Assembly (NCBI GenBank): GCA_050942995.1
Contig: JBMNOI010000007.1
Span: 1 to 46,567 of the forward strand
DNA: 46,567 bases
Direction of reading: 5' to 3'
DNA from: JBMNOI01 sp050942995
Lineage (GTDB): Bacteria > Chloroflexota > Anaerolineae > UBA1429
Shown here piece after piece: positions 8,015 to 16,529 of this stretch. How positions within the stretch are numbered: position 1 is the first letter of the stretch; every line of letters starts with the position of its first letter. Both the position numbers and the translations under genes were made by a program. The notes below the pieces were generated by a model. The model did not search any database. It was not told where the DNA came from and saw only the letters and a list, made by a program, of their open reading frames with translations.

Positions 8015-10597
8015 ATGCACGCCATGCGACGCAGTTTTGAATGTTCTTGTGCGGTCCGAATGCTTCTGGCTCTGCTCATGCTCTGGCCCCTGGCGGAAGT
8101 TGTTTCCGCCAATCCTCGCATTATCTACGTCCACGCCGATGCCTCCGGAGAGGGCAACGGCCTGTCCTGGGAGGATGCCTTCACCGACCTTTCCTCCGCC
8201 TTGAGTATTGCCGCGCCGGGGGATGAGATCTGGGTGGCCGCCGGAATCTATACGCCGGGATCGACCCTTACGGCCTCGTTCAACCTGCGTTCGGGCATTG
8301 CCCTTTATGGAGGGTTTGCCGGCACAGAGATCGAGCGTGATGAGCGGGACTGGACAACCCATATCACCATACTTAGTGGCGATATCGGTCGAGACGACGA
8401 CGTCGAATCGGGGATCGTCACCGATATAGAGCAGATCAACGGCGATAACTCGTACACCATCGTGAACGGTAGCTTCACCGACTCGACTGCGATTTTGGAC
8501 GGATTTGTCATCACCGGCGGATGGGCGAATGCTCCCGGCAGCACAACCACCGACATCGAGCACAGTGGGGGCGGCCTGTATATCGATAGCGGCAGTCCCA
8601 CTCTGCGACACCTGGTGTTCTGCGGGAATGAAGCCGTCGGGGTGGGCGGCGCCGTACATATTCGGAATCAAAGCGCACCGCACCTGACGGATGTGATATT
8701 CGAGGGGAATAAAGCCGGACGTGCAGGCGGCGCGATCTATATTACAGCCAGTAATGTCGAGCTGGTTGATGCCGTGTTTCGCCATAATCGGGCGGAAACT
8801 ACCGGCGGAGGGATTCACACGACGGGCGTGAACAATACGTTACAACTAACCGGAGTGCTTTTCGAGGCGAACGTAGCCGATCAGCATGGCGGTGGCCTCT
8901 ATAACTATAACGGCGCGAGTTTGACGATGCATGATGTCACATTTGTCGATAATGTGGCGACTCTTGACGGAGGAGGAGTCAGCGAAGGATCCCAAAATGC
9001 GATCCTCACAAGTGTCGAGTTTCGCAATAATTCGGCCGCCCGAGGCGGCGGCCTGTACGTCTCGAACCCGGGCGAACTGGTGCTGGTGAACGCTGTGTTT
9101 TCCGGCAATAGCGCCAATCGCGGTGGGGGAGTGCTTTACGAGTTGGCGAATGCGCTGATCGTCAACTCGACCTTTTACGGAAACGTGGCTTATGATGAAG
9201 AGACGGGCGGCGCGGCGATCTACACCACCAAAGCCTCCACACTGGCGAACAGTATCCTGTGGGGTAACCAGGCGCCGGACGGCGAGCAATTTTCCGGCAG
9301 CAATCTGGCCGTGACCTACAGCGTGATACAGGGAGGACACGCGGGGGAGGGAAACCTCGATAGCGACCCTCTGTTTGTCGCCGCCGAGGCGGGCGATCTG
9401 CGTCTGGGACCGGGATCTCCTGCGATCGATGCCGGCAGTAACGATGCCGTACCCGCCGGAATCGATACCGACCGCCACGGTGCGCCACGCTTTATCGACA
9501 TGCCCGTATCTCCCGATACGGGACAGGGCGATGCGCCCATCGTCGATATGGGCGCCTACGAGGCGCATCTCATCGACGTGGGGCTCTCCATGTCGATGTC
9601 GTCCTCAACGGCTTCTCCCGGCGAAACTCTGCCGATCGAGATCACTCTTTCCCTGAGCAACAACAGTCTTGAAGCGATGGATCGGGTGACGATCATATGC
9701 ACAATGCCCGACTGGGCCTCGATCGGCGAGATTCGCTCGGAGCCGAGTCTCGATATCGAGCCCGTCGCCGACCAGCTCCACACCTGGACGGTTGCCGATC
9801 TGCCGCCCGAATCGGACAGCGAAATCACGCTGTCGGACATTCTGGATGTGCCCCTGACCGCAGGCGACTATCCGTTCATCGCCTCTGTCCTGACCGAGGG
9901 GGACATGAACCCTGCGAATGATACGGATAGCGCGTCCTTGACGGTGGATGATCTGGCGCCTGTCGCGTCGGACGACGAATACTCCACCCGTGCCGATCAG
10001 CCACTTCTTGTGGCTGTGCCGGGGGTGCTGGATAACGACCACGATCCCAACGGCTCGCCGTTGACCGCTGCGCCGCTCACCGCGCCTGCCCGTGGTGTGC
10101 TCGTCCTGAATGCAGACGGAGGGTTCAGCTATGACCCCGACGGAGCATTCGACCATCTGGGCGAGGGCGCGCAGGCGTTCGAGACGTTTACCTATGTCGC
10201 CGTCGATGGCGTTCTAACGGATAAGGCCGGCGTCACCATCACCATCCTGGGAGTGAACGACGCCCCGTCGTTTACCGGGCAGCCGGTCACAAAGGCCACG
10301 TCTCAGCAGCCATACAGTGATACTGTAACGGCCCACGATATAGATGAAGGGGATTCTCTCTCCATCTATGCCACAGCGCTTCCGGACTGGCTGACACTGA
10401 CGGACCATGGCGACGGTACGGCGCTGCTGGCGGGGACGCCCGAACGGAATGATTCGGGCACGCACCAGGTCAGGCTGGTCGTCGAGGACGACGGAGGGCT
10501 GTGCGACGTTCGAACCTGGACGATCACCGTCGAGGGAGGGCCGGGGGCGCCCCGGTATAGACTCCTCCTGCCGATGGTGGCCCGTAACGGGCGATGA
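8015..10597 (+). CDS. Secreted right-handed beta-helix protein with cadherin/Ig-like domains
   Basis: Large exported protein of 860 aa. An N-terminal signal peptide (hydrophobic run MLLALLMLWPLAEVVSA) is followed by a right-handed parallel beta-helix with many turns of the form GGGLYI...LxxVxFxxNxA (about residues 40-440). Next comes a choice-of-anchor-Q-like segment (LRLGPGSPAIDAGS). A DUF11/CARDB-like beta domain spans about 520-640, a cadherin-like domain with DNDHDPNG about 650-760, and a putative-Ig domain ending ITVEGG about 760-840. The last residues (RYRLLLPMVARNGR) resemble the short hydrophobic tails of many Chloroflexi surface proteins. ATG at 8015 follows GGAGAGGAG. Likely surface adhesin or polysaccharide-binding protein; no catalytic residues recognised. 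Confidence 0.88.
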   Translation: MHAMRRSFECSCAVRMLLALLMLWPLAEVVSANPRIIYVHADASGEGNGLSWEDAFTDLSSALSIAAPGDEIWVAAGIYTPGSTLTASFNLRSGIALYGGFAGTEIERDERDWTTHITILSGDIGRDDDVESGIVTDIEQINGDNSYTIVNGSFTDSTAILDGFVITGGWANAPGSTTTDIEHSGGGLYIDSGSPTLRHLVFCGNEAVGVGGAVHIRNQSAPHLTDVIFEGNKAGRAGGAIYITASNVELVDAVFRHNRAETTGGGIHTTGVNNTLQLTGVLFEANVADQHGGGLYNYNGASLTMHDVTFVDNVATLDGGGVSEGSQNAILTSVEFRNNSAARGGGLYVSNPGELVLVNAVFSGNSANRGGGVLYELANALIVNSTFYGNVAYDEETGGAAIYTTKASTLANSILWGNQAPDGEQFSGSNLAVTYSVIQGGHAGEGNLDSDPLFVAAEAGDLRLGPGSPAIDAGSNDAVPAGIDTDRHGAPRFIDMPVSPDTGQGDAPIVDMGAYEAHLIDVGLSMSMSSSTASPGETLPIEITLSLSNNSLEAMDRVTIICTMPDWASIGEIRSEPSLDIEPVADQLHTWTVADLPPESDSEITLSDILDVPLTAGDYPFIASVLTEGDMNPANDTDSASLTVDDLAPVASDDEYSTRADQPLLVAVPGVLDNDHDPNGSPLTAAPLTAPARGVLVLNADGGFSYDPDGAFDHLGEGAQAFETFTYVAVDGVLTDKAGVTITILGVNDAPSFTGQPVTKATSQQPYSDTVTAHDIDEGDSLSIYATALPDWLTLTDHGDGTALLAGTPERNDSGTHQVRLVVEDDGGLCDVRTWTITVEGGPGAPRYRLLLPMVARNGR

Positions 10598-10613
10598 GCG
10601 GGTCGGGGCCATG

Positions 10614-10650
10614 GCAAGCGGGTCGAGGGTAGCGCCCTCGACCCGCTTGC
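10614..10650. terminator. Bidirectional hairpin between convergent genes
   Basis: Perfect 16-bp stem (GCAAGCGGGTCGAGGG and its complement) with a 5-nt loop, placed 17 bases past the stop of the beta-helix gene and about 70 bases past the stop of the convergent lipoprotein gene. No U-tract on either side. Confidence 0.75.
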
Positions 10651-10722
10651 TGCAAAGCGCTCTATCTCACGATCGTGCCAGAGTACAAGGCCTGCGTGAT
10701 GCAACCCATTCCCGAACGGCGC

Positions 10723-11658
10723 CTAACGCCGGATGGTCAGCGAGCGGATGACGCCATCCAGCACGTCCAGAGAGGGCTCGAACTGGTTCGCCGGCAGCGC
10801 CTCCAGTGTCGTGGATGTCTCGATCAGATAGCGTTCGAATTCCTCGGCAAAGGTGTCATAGTCATCCGCTGCGGGTGAGTTGTCGTAGGTATCGGGCAGA
10901 GCATCGGTGCGAATGGGCGAGTAGAACGCCACATGGTAGCGCCCATCGTCGGTGACTCCTTGAAAGGTATAGAGCGCGTTTTCATGGCTCATCGGGGTCA
11001 CATCGTGTGCGTAGTAGGTGATAAAGCGCACGCCGTGCCCGCCCTCGAACTCGAGGTACTTGATCCGCGTGCGGAGGACCTGTACCGAGGCTATCTCGGG
11101 GAGTGTGGGGATCTGGTCCTCATACTCGGTGGGACGCTGCTCCAGGATATCGCGCAGCGTCGCCTGACTTGTATCGAATGTCTCCTCTACCGGTGTGCCC
11201 TCGTACAGGGTGCGATACGCCTCCAGCGGATAGATCAACAATTGGGTCCGGTAGGGCGTAAAGAAATCGTCGGCCGGGTAATCGTCAAAGAGATAGCGCA
11301 AGTGTTCGGGTTCGCCGTTCATCGTCGGCGGCATGTTCGGATCATAGGACGTACCGGGCACTATCTCGCCATGGACATACTCGGCCAGCGCGCCCGGATC
11401 CACCGATACATCCTGAGGCGTAAGCGGCCCCTCCGCTGCCTTTTGTTCGGTAGGGGGTGGTGTGGACGTGGCCGTAGGATCGGGCGCCTGCGTGGGTAGG
11501 GCGGTGGCGTCCTCCTGTGGCGCTGCGGCGGCGGTGGGCGAAGCCTCTGATGTGGGCGTGGCGGTGGTGGGAGTGCGGACACCGCAAGCCGCCAGCGCCG
11601 GGAGCAGCAAGATGCAGAGCAACAGGGGAGGGATCAAGCCCATTCGTACAGAGCGCAT
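10723..11658 (-). CDS. Secreted lipoprotein of unknown function
   Basis: Lipoprotein of 311 aa. The signal peptide ends in the lipobox ALAAC with Cys25 as the lipidation site. It is followed by a disordered Thr/Pro/Ala-rich linker (about residues 28-75) typical of surface-anchored proteins. The globular part (about 80-311) has no motif I recognise; it contains FDDYPADDFFTPYRTQLLIYPLEAY and RFITYYAHDVTPMSHENALYTFQG, and an acidic, aromatic-rich composition suggests an extracellular beta-rich fold. ATG at 11658 is well supported by AGGAGG 6 nt upstream. It stands alone between convergent and divergent neighbours. Confidence 0.85.
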   Translation of the reverse strand: MRSVRMGLIPPLLLCILLLPALAACGVRTPTTATPTSEASPTAAAAPQEDATALPTQAPDPTATSTPPPTEQKAAEGPLTPQDVSVDPGALAEYVHGEIVPGTSYDPNMPPTMNGEPEHLRYLFDDYPADDFFTPYRTQLLIYPLEAYRTLYEGTPVEETFDTSQATLRDILEQRPTEYEDQIPTLPEIASVQVLRTRIKYLEFEGGHGVRFITYYAHDVTPMSHENALYTFQGVTDDGRYHVAFYSPIRTDALPDTYDNSPAADDYDTFAEEFERYLIETSTTLEALPANQFEPSLDVLDGVIRSLTIRR

Positions 11659-11841
11659 GTTCGGCCTCCTATCAGAGTCGAGATATCGATTTTAGCTTAT
11701 TCTATGGGCTTTGTTCCGGGGCGCAAACAAGAGTCCGCTCTGCCGGGCAATGAGGTGGGTATCGTTGGTCTGTGCTTTTGTGTCCCTTGACGACTCGCGG
11801 TGGCGATCGCCCTGCAGGTCATCCGCCCGGTGCACTTGGGT

Positions 11842-11872
11842 ATTGTTGTGGAGGCTATGCCTCCACAACAAT
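11842..11872 (-). terminator. Perfect hairpin after the lactonase-type gene
   Basis: A perfect 14-bp stem with a 3-nt loop lies 57 bases past the stop of the minus-strand gene ending at 11930. On the minus strand it is followed by ACCCAAG, so there is no U-tract. Confidence 0.65.
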
Positions 11873-11929
11873 CCGAAATCCGGTATACCCGGTGCGGCCT
11901 GTCATATGGAGCGGCCCGCTCTTTGCGCT

Positions 11930-13015
11930 CTAGCGGACCAGCAGCCGCACGCATACCGGTGAGGGAACCTCTACGGCCAATCCCGTCTCGACCAGATCAC
12001 CCGTTTCAGTATCCACACGCAGGGTGGCGATCGAATCGCTATCCTGGTTGGCGACCAGTACATGGCGACCGTCGGGTGTGACGGCGAAATTGCGGGGCAC
12101 CCGCCCCTGTGTCGAGGCATGCCCGTGGGGCGTCAGGCGGCCGCTGGTGCCGTCCACGGCGAATATGGCGATGCTGTCGTGCCCCCGGTTCGAGCCGTAT
12201 AGAAAGCGTCCCGATGGCGCCAGATGAATGTCGGCGCACGAGTTTTTGCCCTCATAGTCATCGGGCAGCGTGGGCACAATCTGGATCGTCTCCAGGCTGC
12301 CGCGCGACTCGTCGTACGAGAACGTGGTGATGGTGGAATCCAGCTCGTTGATGACGTAGGCGTACAATCTGTTGGGATGAAAGACCAGATGGCGCGGCCC
12401 CGCCCCCTGTGCCAGCGTCGTCCAGGACGGGTCGTTGGGCACCAACCGGCCCGAGTCGAACTCTAGTTGATAGACCATGATCCGATCCAGTCCCAGGTCG
12501 GCCACGAACACAAAGCGCCCCTCTGGCCCCATGACGACGCTGTGAGCGTGAGGGCCGGCCTGGCGCTGCGGGGTGCCCCACGAGCCCCCCTCATGCTGAA
12601 CGATGGCGGTCGGCTCGATCAGATGGCCGTCGTCGCGCACCGGCATGGCACAGACGCTTCCCCCGCCATAGTTGGCCGCCAGCACGAATCGACCGGTGGG
12701 GTCCGAGATCACGTAGCAGGGGGCGGCGCCGCCGGTGGGCTGACTGTTCAGGTATTCAAGACGACCCGATTCGGTCAGGGCAAAAGCGCTCACCGCGCCA
12801 CCGGGTTGCCCTTCGAACTCGCCTACTTCGTTCACGGCGTACAGGTAATGCCCGTTGGGATGCATCGCCAGATACGAGGGATTCTCGGTGCGCGCGGCCA
12901 ATCCCATCGGCTCCATGGCGCCGGTCTCTGCATCCAGTCGGTAGAGATAGATCCCTTCGCTCTCACCCTGTGTATAGGTGCCGATAAAAGCCCAAATCTC
13001 ATCCCTTTCGCCCAC
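11930..13015 (-). CDS. Lactonase family beta-propeller protein (6-phosphogluconolactonase-like)
   Basis: Seven-bladed beta-propeller of the YbhE/Pgl lactonase family, 361 aa. Repeated blade motifs are visible: PSYLAMHPNGHYLYAVNE, CYVISDPTGRFVLAANYGGG, HSVVMGPEGRFVFVADLGLD, RHLVFHPNRLYAYVINEL, ADIHLAPSGRFLYGSNRGHD and RNFAVTPDGRHVLVANQDSD. E. coli YbhE hydrolyses 6-phosphogluconolactone; many homologues are uncharacterised and may act on other sugar lactones. There is no signal peptide, so it is probably cytoplasmic. The GTG at 13015 is preferred over the GTG at 13021 because AGGAGG ends 5 nt before it. It has its own promoter and terminator, so it is monocistronic. Confidence 0.88.
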   Translation of the reverse strand: MGERDEIWAFIGTYTQGESEGIYLYRLDAETGAMEPMGLAARTENPSYLAMHPNGHYLYAVNEVGEFEGQPGGAVSAFALTESGRLEYLNSQPTGGAAPCYVISDPTGRFVLAANYGGGSVCAMPVRDDGHLIEPTAIVQHEGGSWGTPQRQAGPHAHSVVMGPEGRFVFVADLGLDRIMVYQLEFDSGRLVPNDPSWTTLAQGAGPRHLVFHPNRLYAYVINELDSTITTFSYDESRGSLETIQIVPTLPDDYEGKNSCADIHLAPSGRFLYGSNRGHDSIAIFAVDGTSGRLTPHGHASTQGRVPRNFAVTPDGRHVLVANQDSDSIATLRVDTETGDLVETGLAVEVPSPVCVRLLVR

Positions 13016-13041
13016 GGTCACCTCCTTTGTCGTCTGCGCGC

Positions 13042-13070
13042 AGCATAGCGCGGGGATAACGAAATGTCCA
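13042..13070 (-). promoter_or_regulatory. Promoter of the lactonase-type gene
   Basis: On the minus strand TGGACA (13070-13065) and TATGCT (13047-13042) are 17 bp apart and end 27 bases before the start codon at 13015. Confidence 0.65.
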
Positions 13071-13192
13071 GTGTGAGGTGCTTAGCGTCTCTGTGATAAC
13101 TCCAACCCGGCGATCCCTTCATCCTGCTCCTGCGCTGGATGTAAAGGGTGGCAAGGGATGACTCCCGGCCGTCCGAATCGCGCGGGGCCAAA

Positions 13193-13221
13193 TAGACAGC
13201 GAGGTTTATCTACGGTAAACT
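13193..13221 (+). promoter_or_regulatory. Promoter of the CcdA-like gene
   Basis: TAGACA (13193-13198) and TAAACT (13216-13221) with a 17-bp spacer, 55 bases before the start codon at 13277. Confidence 0.6.
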
Positions 13222-13276
13222 GAACGGGTCGAACAAGATGTTTCCGGGATCGCCGGCCGAGCGATGGAGAGCGTTC

Positions 13277-14107
13277 ATGGCCAGAGAGACTACAAGACAG
13301 TCGGCAAGGGGCGTGCTGACTTTTCTTTTTCCCCTGCTTCTTGCCGGAGGGATTTTTGCCGTCGTCATCTCGTTGCGAGATAGTGCCGAGGAGGTCATGT
13401 CGCAGGCGGCCGACTGGCTGCCCGTCGGCTATGCCTTTGGCGCGGGGATGGTGGCCAGTGTCAACCCCTGTGGCTTTCTCATGCTGCCCTCGTACATCTC
13501 GTATTATCTGGGCACCAACGAGGAGGGATTCTACGATTCGTCATCCACCGCGCGCCTGCTCAAAGCGCTGGCGCTGGGTGGGGCGGCCACGCTGGGATTC
13601 GTGGCCGTGTTCAGTGTGGGGGGCGCCATCATCTCGGCGGGAGGAAACTGGCTGGTGCGCGTGGTGCCCTATTTCGGCATCGCCATCGGCCTGGCCATGT
13701 TCGCCCTGGGGCTCTGGCTGCTCGTCACTCATCGTACGCTGGGCATCATGGCTGCCGGCCGACTCACCATCACGCCGCAGCGCAACCTGCGTAACGCCTT
13801 TATGTTCGGCATCGTCTATGCCGTGGGGTCGCTGAGCTGTACGCTGCCGATCTTTTTGGTGGTGGTGGGCGGCGCTCTGGCCGCCGGTGAGCTGCTCTCC
13901 TCAGTGGGGCAGTTTGTGGGCTATGCGCTGGGCATGGGCAGTGTGCTGGTGGTGGTGACCCTGGCGACGTCGCTGTTCAAGGGCGCTGTGGCCCGGTGGA
14001 TGCGCGGGGTGTTGCCTTATGTGCATCGCGTCAGCGCCCTGTTTCTGCTGGGCGCCGGGGCATACCTCGTCTACTACTGGGCGGTGTTGAACGCCACACC
14101 GTTCTGA
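13277..14107 (+). CDS. CcdA/DsbD-like transmembrane protein (cytochrome c biogenesis)
   Basis: Polytopic membrane protein of 276 aa with an N-terminal anchor followed by the six-helix CcdA core. The two conserved cysteine motifs of the family are present: ASVNPCGFLMLPSYISYYL in the first core helix and GSLSCTLPIFLVV in the fourth. In CcdA/DsbD these two cysteines pass reducing equivalents from cytoplasmic thioredoxin to extracytoplasmic proteins. ATG at 13277 follows GGAG by about 8 nt; the upstream ATG at 13238 has no ribosome-binding site. No thioredoxin-like partner or cytochrome gene lies nearby, so its partner is encoded elsewhere. The gene has its own promoter and appears monocistronic. 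Confidence 0.9.
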   Translation: MARETTRQSARGVLTFLFPLLLAGGIFAVVISLRDSAEEVMSQAADWLPVGYAFGAGMVASVNPCGFLMLPSYISYYLGTNEEGFYDSSSTARLLKALALGGAATLGFVAVFSVGGAIISAGGNWLVRVVPYFGIAIGLAMFALGLWLLVTHRTLGIMAAGRLTITPQRNLRNAFMFGIVYAVGSLSCTLPIFLVVVGGALAAGELLSSVGQFVGYALGMGSVLVVVTLATSLFKGAVARWMRGVLPYVHRVSALFLLGAGAYLVYYWAVLNATPF

Positions 14108-14226
14108 TTGAGCGTAAAAGGGTAGAGCCACCGGCGATAGGGGGACACGCCAAACGATATGCCCGCGATACCCGATTCCCCACCTCGGGGGAATTCAGAA
14201 AGTCGCTTCTTTTTCACCGGCATTAT

Positions 14227-14269
14227 ATGTGCGCAAAGCGCCAAGGATAGCGTCATGCTTTGCGCACAT
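14227..14269. terminator. Inverted repeat between convergent genes
   Basis: A perfect 13-bp inverted repeat (ATGTGCGCAAAGC and its complement) with a 17-nt loop lies between the convergent CcdA-like and hydrolase genes. It is probably a shared terminator; the long loop is unusual and there is no U-tract. Confidence 0.5.
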
Positions 14270-14315
14270 GATGCGGCGAACGACATGCAGTGATATCGGA
14301 TCTGCCCGCCCCTGT

Positions 14316-15236
14316 CTACAGCCACCTGTCCAGCCACTCCAGGGCGGCCGCGCGGCCGTGGGCGGTCTCGAAATGACCCGTCTCGTAGCGTAGCAGGCGC
14401 CAGCGCTCGGGCACGCCGTGGGCGGCATAGATCTCGCGCAGCGCGGCGTCGATGCGATCCAGCCCGGCCGGGGGCGTCAGTTCGTCATAATTCCCCGCCA
14501 GGCCCAGATGCGGCCGCGGTGCGATGAGGGCGTTGATCCCCGCGGTGTCGAAATGCTTGAGCAGGTTGGGCACATAGTAATAGATGCCGTGACCGTCCAG
14601 CCCACGGGTGCGGATCAGCTCCTCGAAATCGGTCAGGCAGCAGATATCGACGCACACTTTGACCCGCTCATCCAGGGCGGCCAGCCACCACGACATGGTG
14701 CTGCCCATCGAGAGGCCCAGCGTGGCGATGCGCTCTCCATCCACCTCGGGGCGTGATATCAGATAATCCACCGAGCGGATGCTGTCATAGACCATCATGC
14801 CCCACAGCACCTGCCCGCGCCAGAGCATCTCTTTGAATAGCTCGGATTCGGTGCGGCCACGGCGCTCGCCGAAATTCCAGGTATCGATGCACAGCGCGCA
14901 ATAGCCCCGCTCGGTGAGCGCCCGCGCATAGGGGGGCGATTGCAGCGCCTGCCTCCCGTGGATCAGCTCATCCTTGCCCAGAAGATAGTTGCCTCCGTGG
15001 GCGTGGTGATAGAGCATCGCCGGCAGGTTCGTCGCGTCGTTCGGCGGGCGCACGAAATAGGCCGGCACCTGCTCGATGCCGTTCAAATCCAGAACCAGCG
15101 TCTCCAGAATATACTCTTCGCGCTCCTCCACCTTGATCGTCTCGGCGCCGATGGGGCGGTGGCGGTCGGGCAGGTCACCCAGCAGGGCGTAGAGTTGCTC
15201 GCGGCGGGCGGCCGCATCGGATCGGTTTGGGCTCAT
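14316..15236 (-). CDS. Alpha/beta hydrolase (dienelactone hydrolase / acetyl-xylan esterase type)
   Basis: Alpha/beta hydrolase of 306 aa. The nucleophile elbow GLSMGS (about residue 173) follows a DGERIATL strand, as in the dienelactone hydrolase and acetyl-xylan esterase families. A later acidic residue (NYDELTPP) and a histidine (YETGHFETAH) complete a plausible Ser-Asp-His triad. HAHGGNYLLGKDEL probably forms the oxyanion hole. No signal peptide, so it is cytoplasmic. ATG at 15236 follows GGAGG. It lies 66 bases downstream of kbl on the same strand and may be the last gene of the threonine operon, but a functional link is not obvious. Confidence 0.86.
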   Translation of the reverse strand: MSPNRSDAAARREQLYALLGDLPDRHRPIGAETIKVEEREEYILETLVLDLNGIEQVPAYFVRPPNDATNLPAMLYHHAHGGNYLLGKDELIHGRQALQSPPYARALTERGYCALCIDTWNFGERRGRTESELFKEMLWRGQVLWGMMVYDSIRSVDYLISRPEVDGERIATLGLSMGSTMSWWLAALDERVKVCVDICCLTDFEELIRTRGLDGHGIYYYVPNLLKHFDTAGINALIAPRPHLGLAGNYDELTPPAGLDRIDAALREIYAAHGVPERWRLLRYETGHFETAHGRAAALEWLDRWL

Positions 15237-15302
15237 GGTTGCCTCCAGGATCAGAGTTGATGGGCAGTATAGCGCGGCGACGCGGCGGTGTCGACCGGCC
15301 GC

Positions 15303-16502
15303 TCAGATCACGCCTATCTCGCGCCCCACCTTTTCGAATGCGGCCAGACCGATCTCGATATCCTCGTCGCTATGGGCGGCGGTGTTCATCACCCGTACTC
15401 GGGCCAGCCCGCGGGGCACCGTGGGAAAGCCCAGCGCCATGGCGAACACACCCTCCTCGAACAACCGCCGGGAGAACTCGCGGGCCAGCGTCGCCTCGCC
15501 CAACATCACCGGCACGATGGGCGTCTGACTGTTGCCGATGTCGAACCCTAACGCCGTCATGCCCTCTTTGAATCGTCGGGTGTTGGCCCACAGCTTTTCG
15601 ATCAGTGCTCCGCTCTCCTCCAGCAGATCGACCGCCGCCAGACAGGCGCCGGTATCGGCCGGTGTGGTGGCGCTGGAGAAGAGAAATGGGCGGGCCTTTT
15701 GTCGCAGATAGTCGATGACGATCTTTTTGCCGGCGATTACGCCGCCTACCACGCCGAACGCCTTGCTCAGTGTGCCGACCTCGATATCGACCAGGCCCTG
15801 CAGGCCGAACTGATGGACGATGCCCCGTCCGCTGCCCAGTACCCCCTCACCGTGGGCGTCGTCCACCATCATGAGCAGGCCGTAGCGTTCGGCCACCTCG
15901 TACAATTTGTCCAGCGGGGCGATGTCACCGTCCATGCTGAACACCCCGTCTGTGATAAGCATTCCCCGGCGATAGTGGGGCAGGTGCTCGCGCACCAGAC
16001 GCTCGGCGTCGGCGGCATCGCAATGTTCATAGATGATGATTTTGGCGCCGGATAGTCGTGCCCCATCGATGATGCTGGCGTGGTTCAGGCGGTCGGAAAA
16101 GATCACGTCCTGAGCGCCGCTGGCGCGGTCGACCCCCACCAACGGTGCGATGGCGGCCTGGTTGGCGCAAAAGCCGCTCTGCACATAGAGGGCGTCCTCC
16201 ACTCCTTTGAACGTCGCCAGGCGCTGCTCCAACTCGACGTGTAGCGCCTGAGTGCCGGCGATGGAGCGAACGGCCGCCGGCCCCACGCCCCATCGCTCGA
16301 TGGCGGCCTGCGCCGCTGCGATGAGCCGCGGATGATTGGCCAATCCCAGATAGTTGTTGGTGCAAAAGTTGAGCACCCGCCGGCCGTCGACGACCATCCA
16401 GGCGTCGGCCGGAGAGCCCATGATGCGCAGCTCGTTGAACAGCCCCGACTCTTTGAGCGAGGCGACATCCTCGCGGATAAAATCATACTTGTCGCTCATC
16501 AT
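15303..16502 (-). CDS. kbl: Glycine C-acetyltransferase (2-amino-3-ketobutyrate CoA ligase)
   Basis: PLP-dependent enzyme of 399 aa in the alpha-oxoamine synthase family. It cleaves 2-amino-3-ketobutyrate with CoA to glycine and acetyl-CoA. Visible motifs are NFCTNNYLGLANHPRL, the PLP-stacking region SGFCANQAAIAPL, MMVDDAHGEGVLG for the cofactor aspartate and histidine, and the Schiff-base lysine in GTLSKAFGVVGG. Alternative family members (BioF, HemA, Spt) are less likely because the gene directly follows L-threonine dehydrogenase (27-nt gap), the enzyme that makes its substrate. Three consecutive in-frame ATGs occur; AGGAGG fits the second (16502) or third best. Confidence 0.93.
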   Translation of the reverse strand: MMSDKYDFIREDVASLKESGLFNELRIMGSPADAWMVVDGRRVLNFCTNNYLGLANHPRLIAAAQAAIERWGVGPAAVRSIAGTQALHVELEQRLATFKGVEDALYVQSGFCANQAAIAPLVGVDRASGAQDVIFSDRLNHASIIDGARLSGAKIIIYEHCDAADAERLVREHLPHYRRGMLITDGVFSMDGDIAPLDKLYEVAERYGLLMMVDDAHGEGVLGSGRGIVHQFGLQGLVDIEVGTLSKAFGVVGGVIAGKKIVIDYLRQKARPFLFSSATTPADTGACLAAVDLLEESGALIEKLWANTRRFKEGMTALGFDIGNSQTPIVPVMLGEATLAREFSRRLFEEGVFAMALGFPTVPRGLARVRVMNTAAHSDEDIEIGLAAFEKVGREIGVI

Positions 16503-16529
16503 CATGGCCTCCTCTGTGGCTACGAGCGA

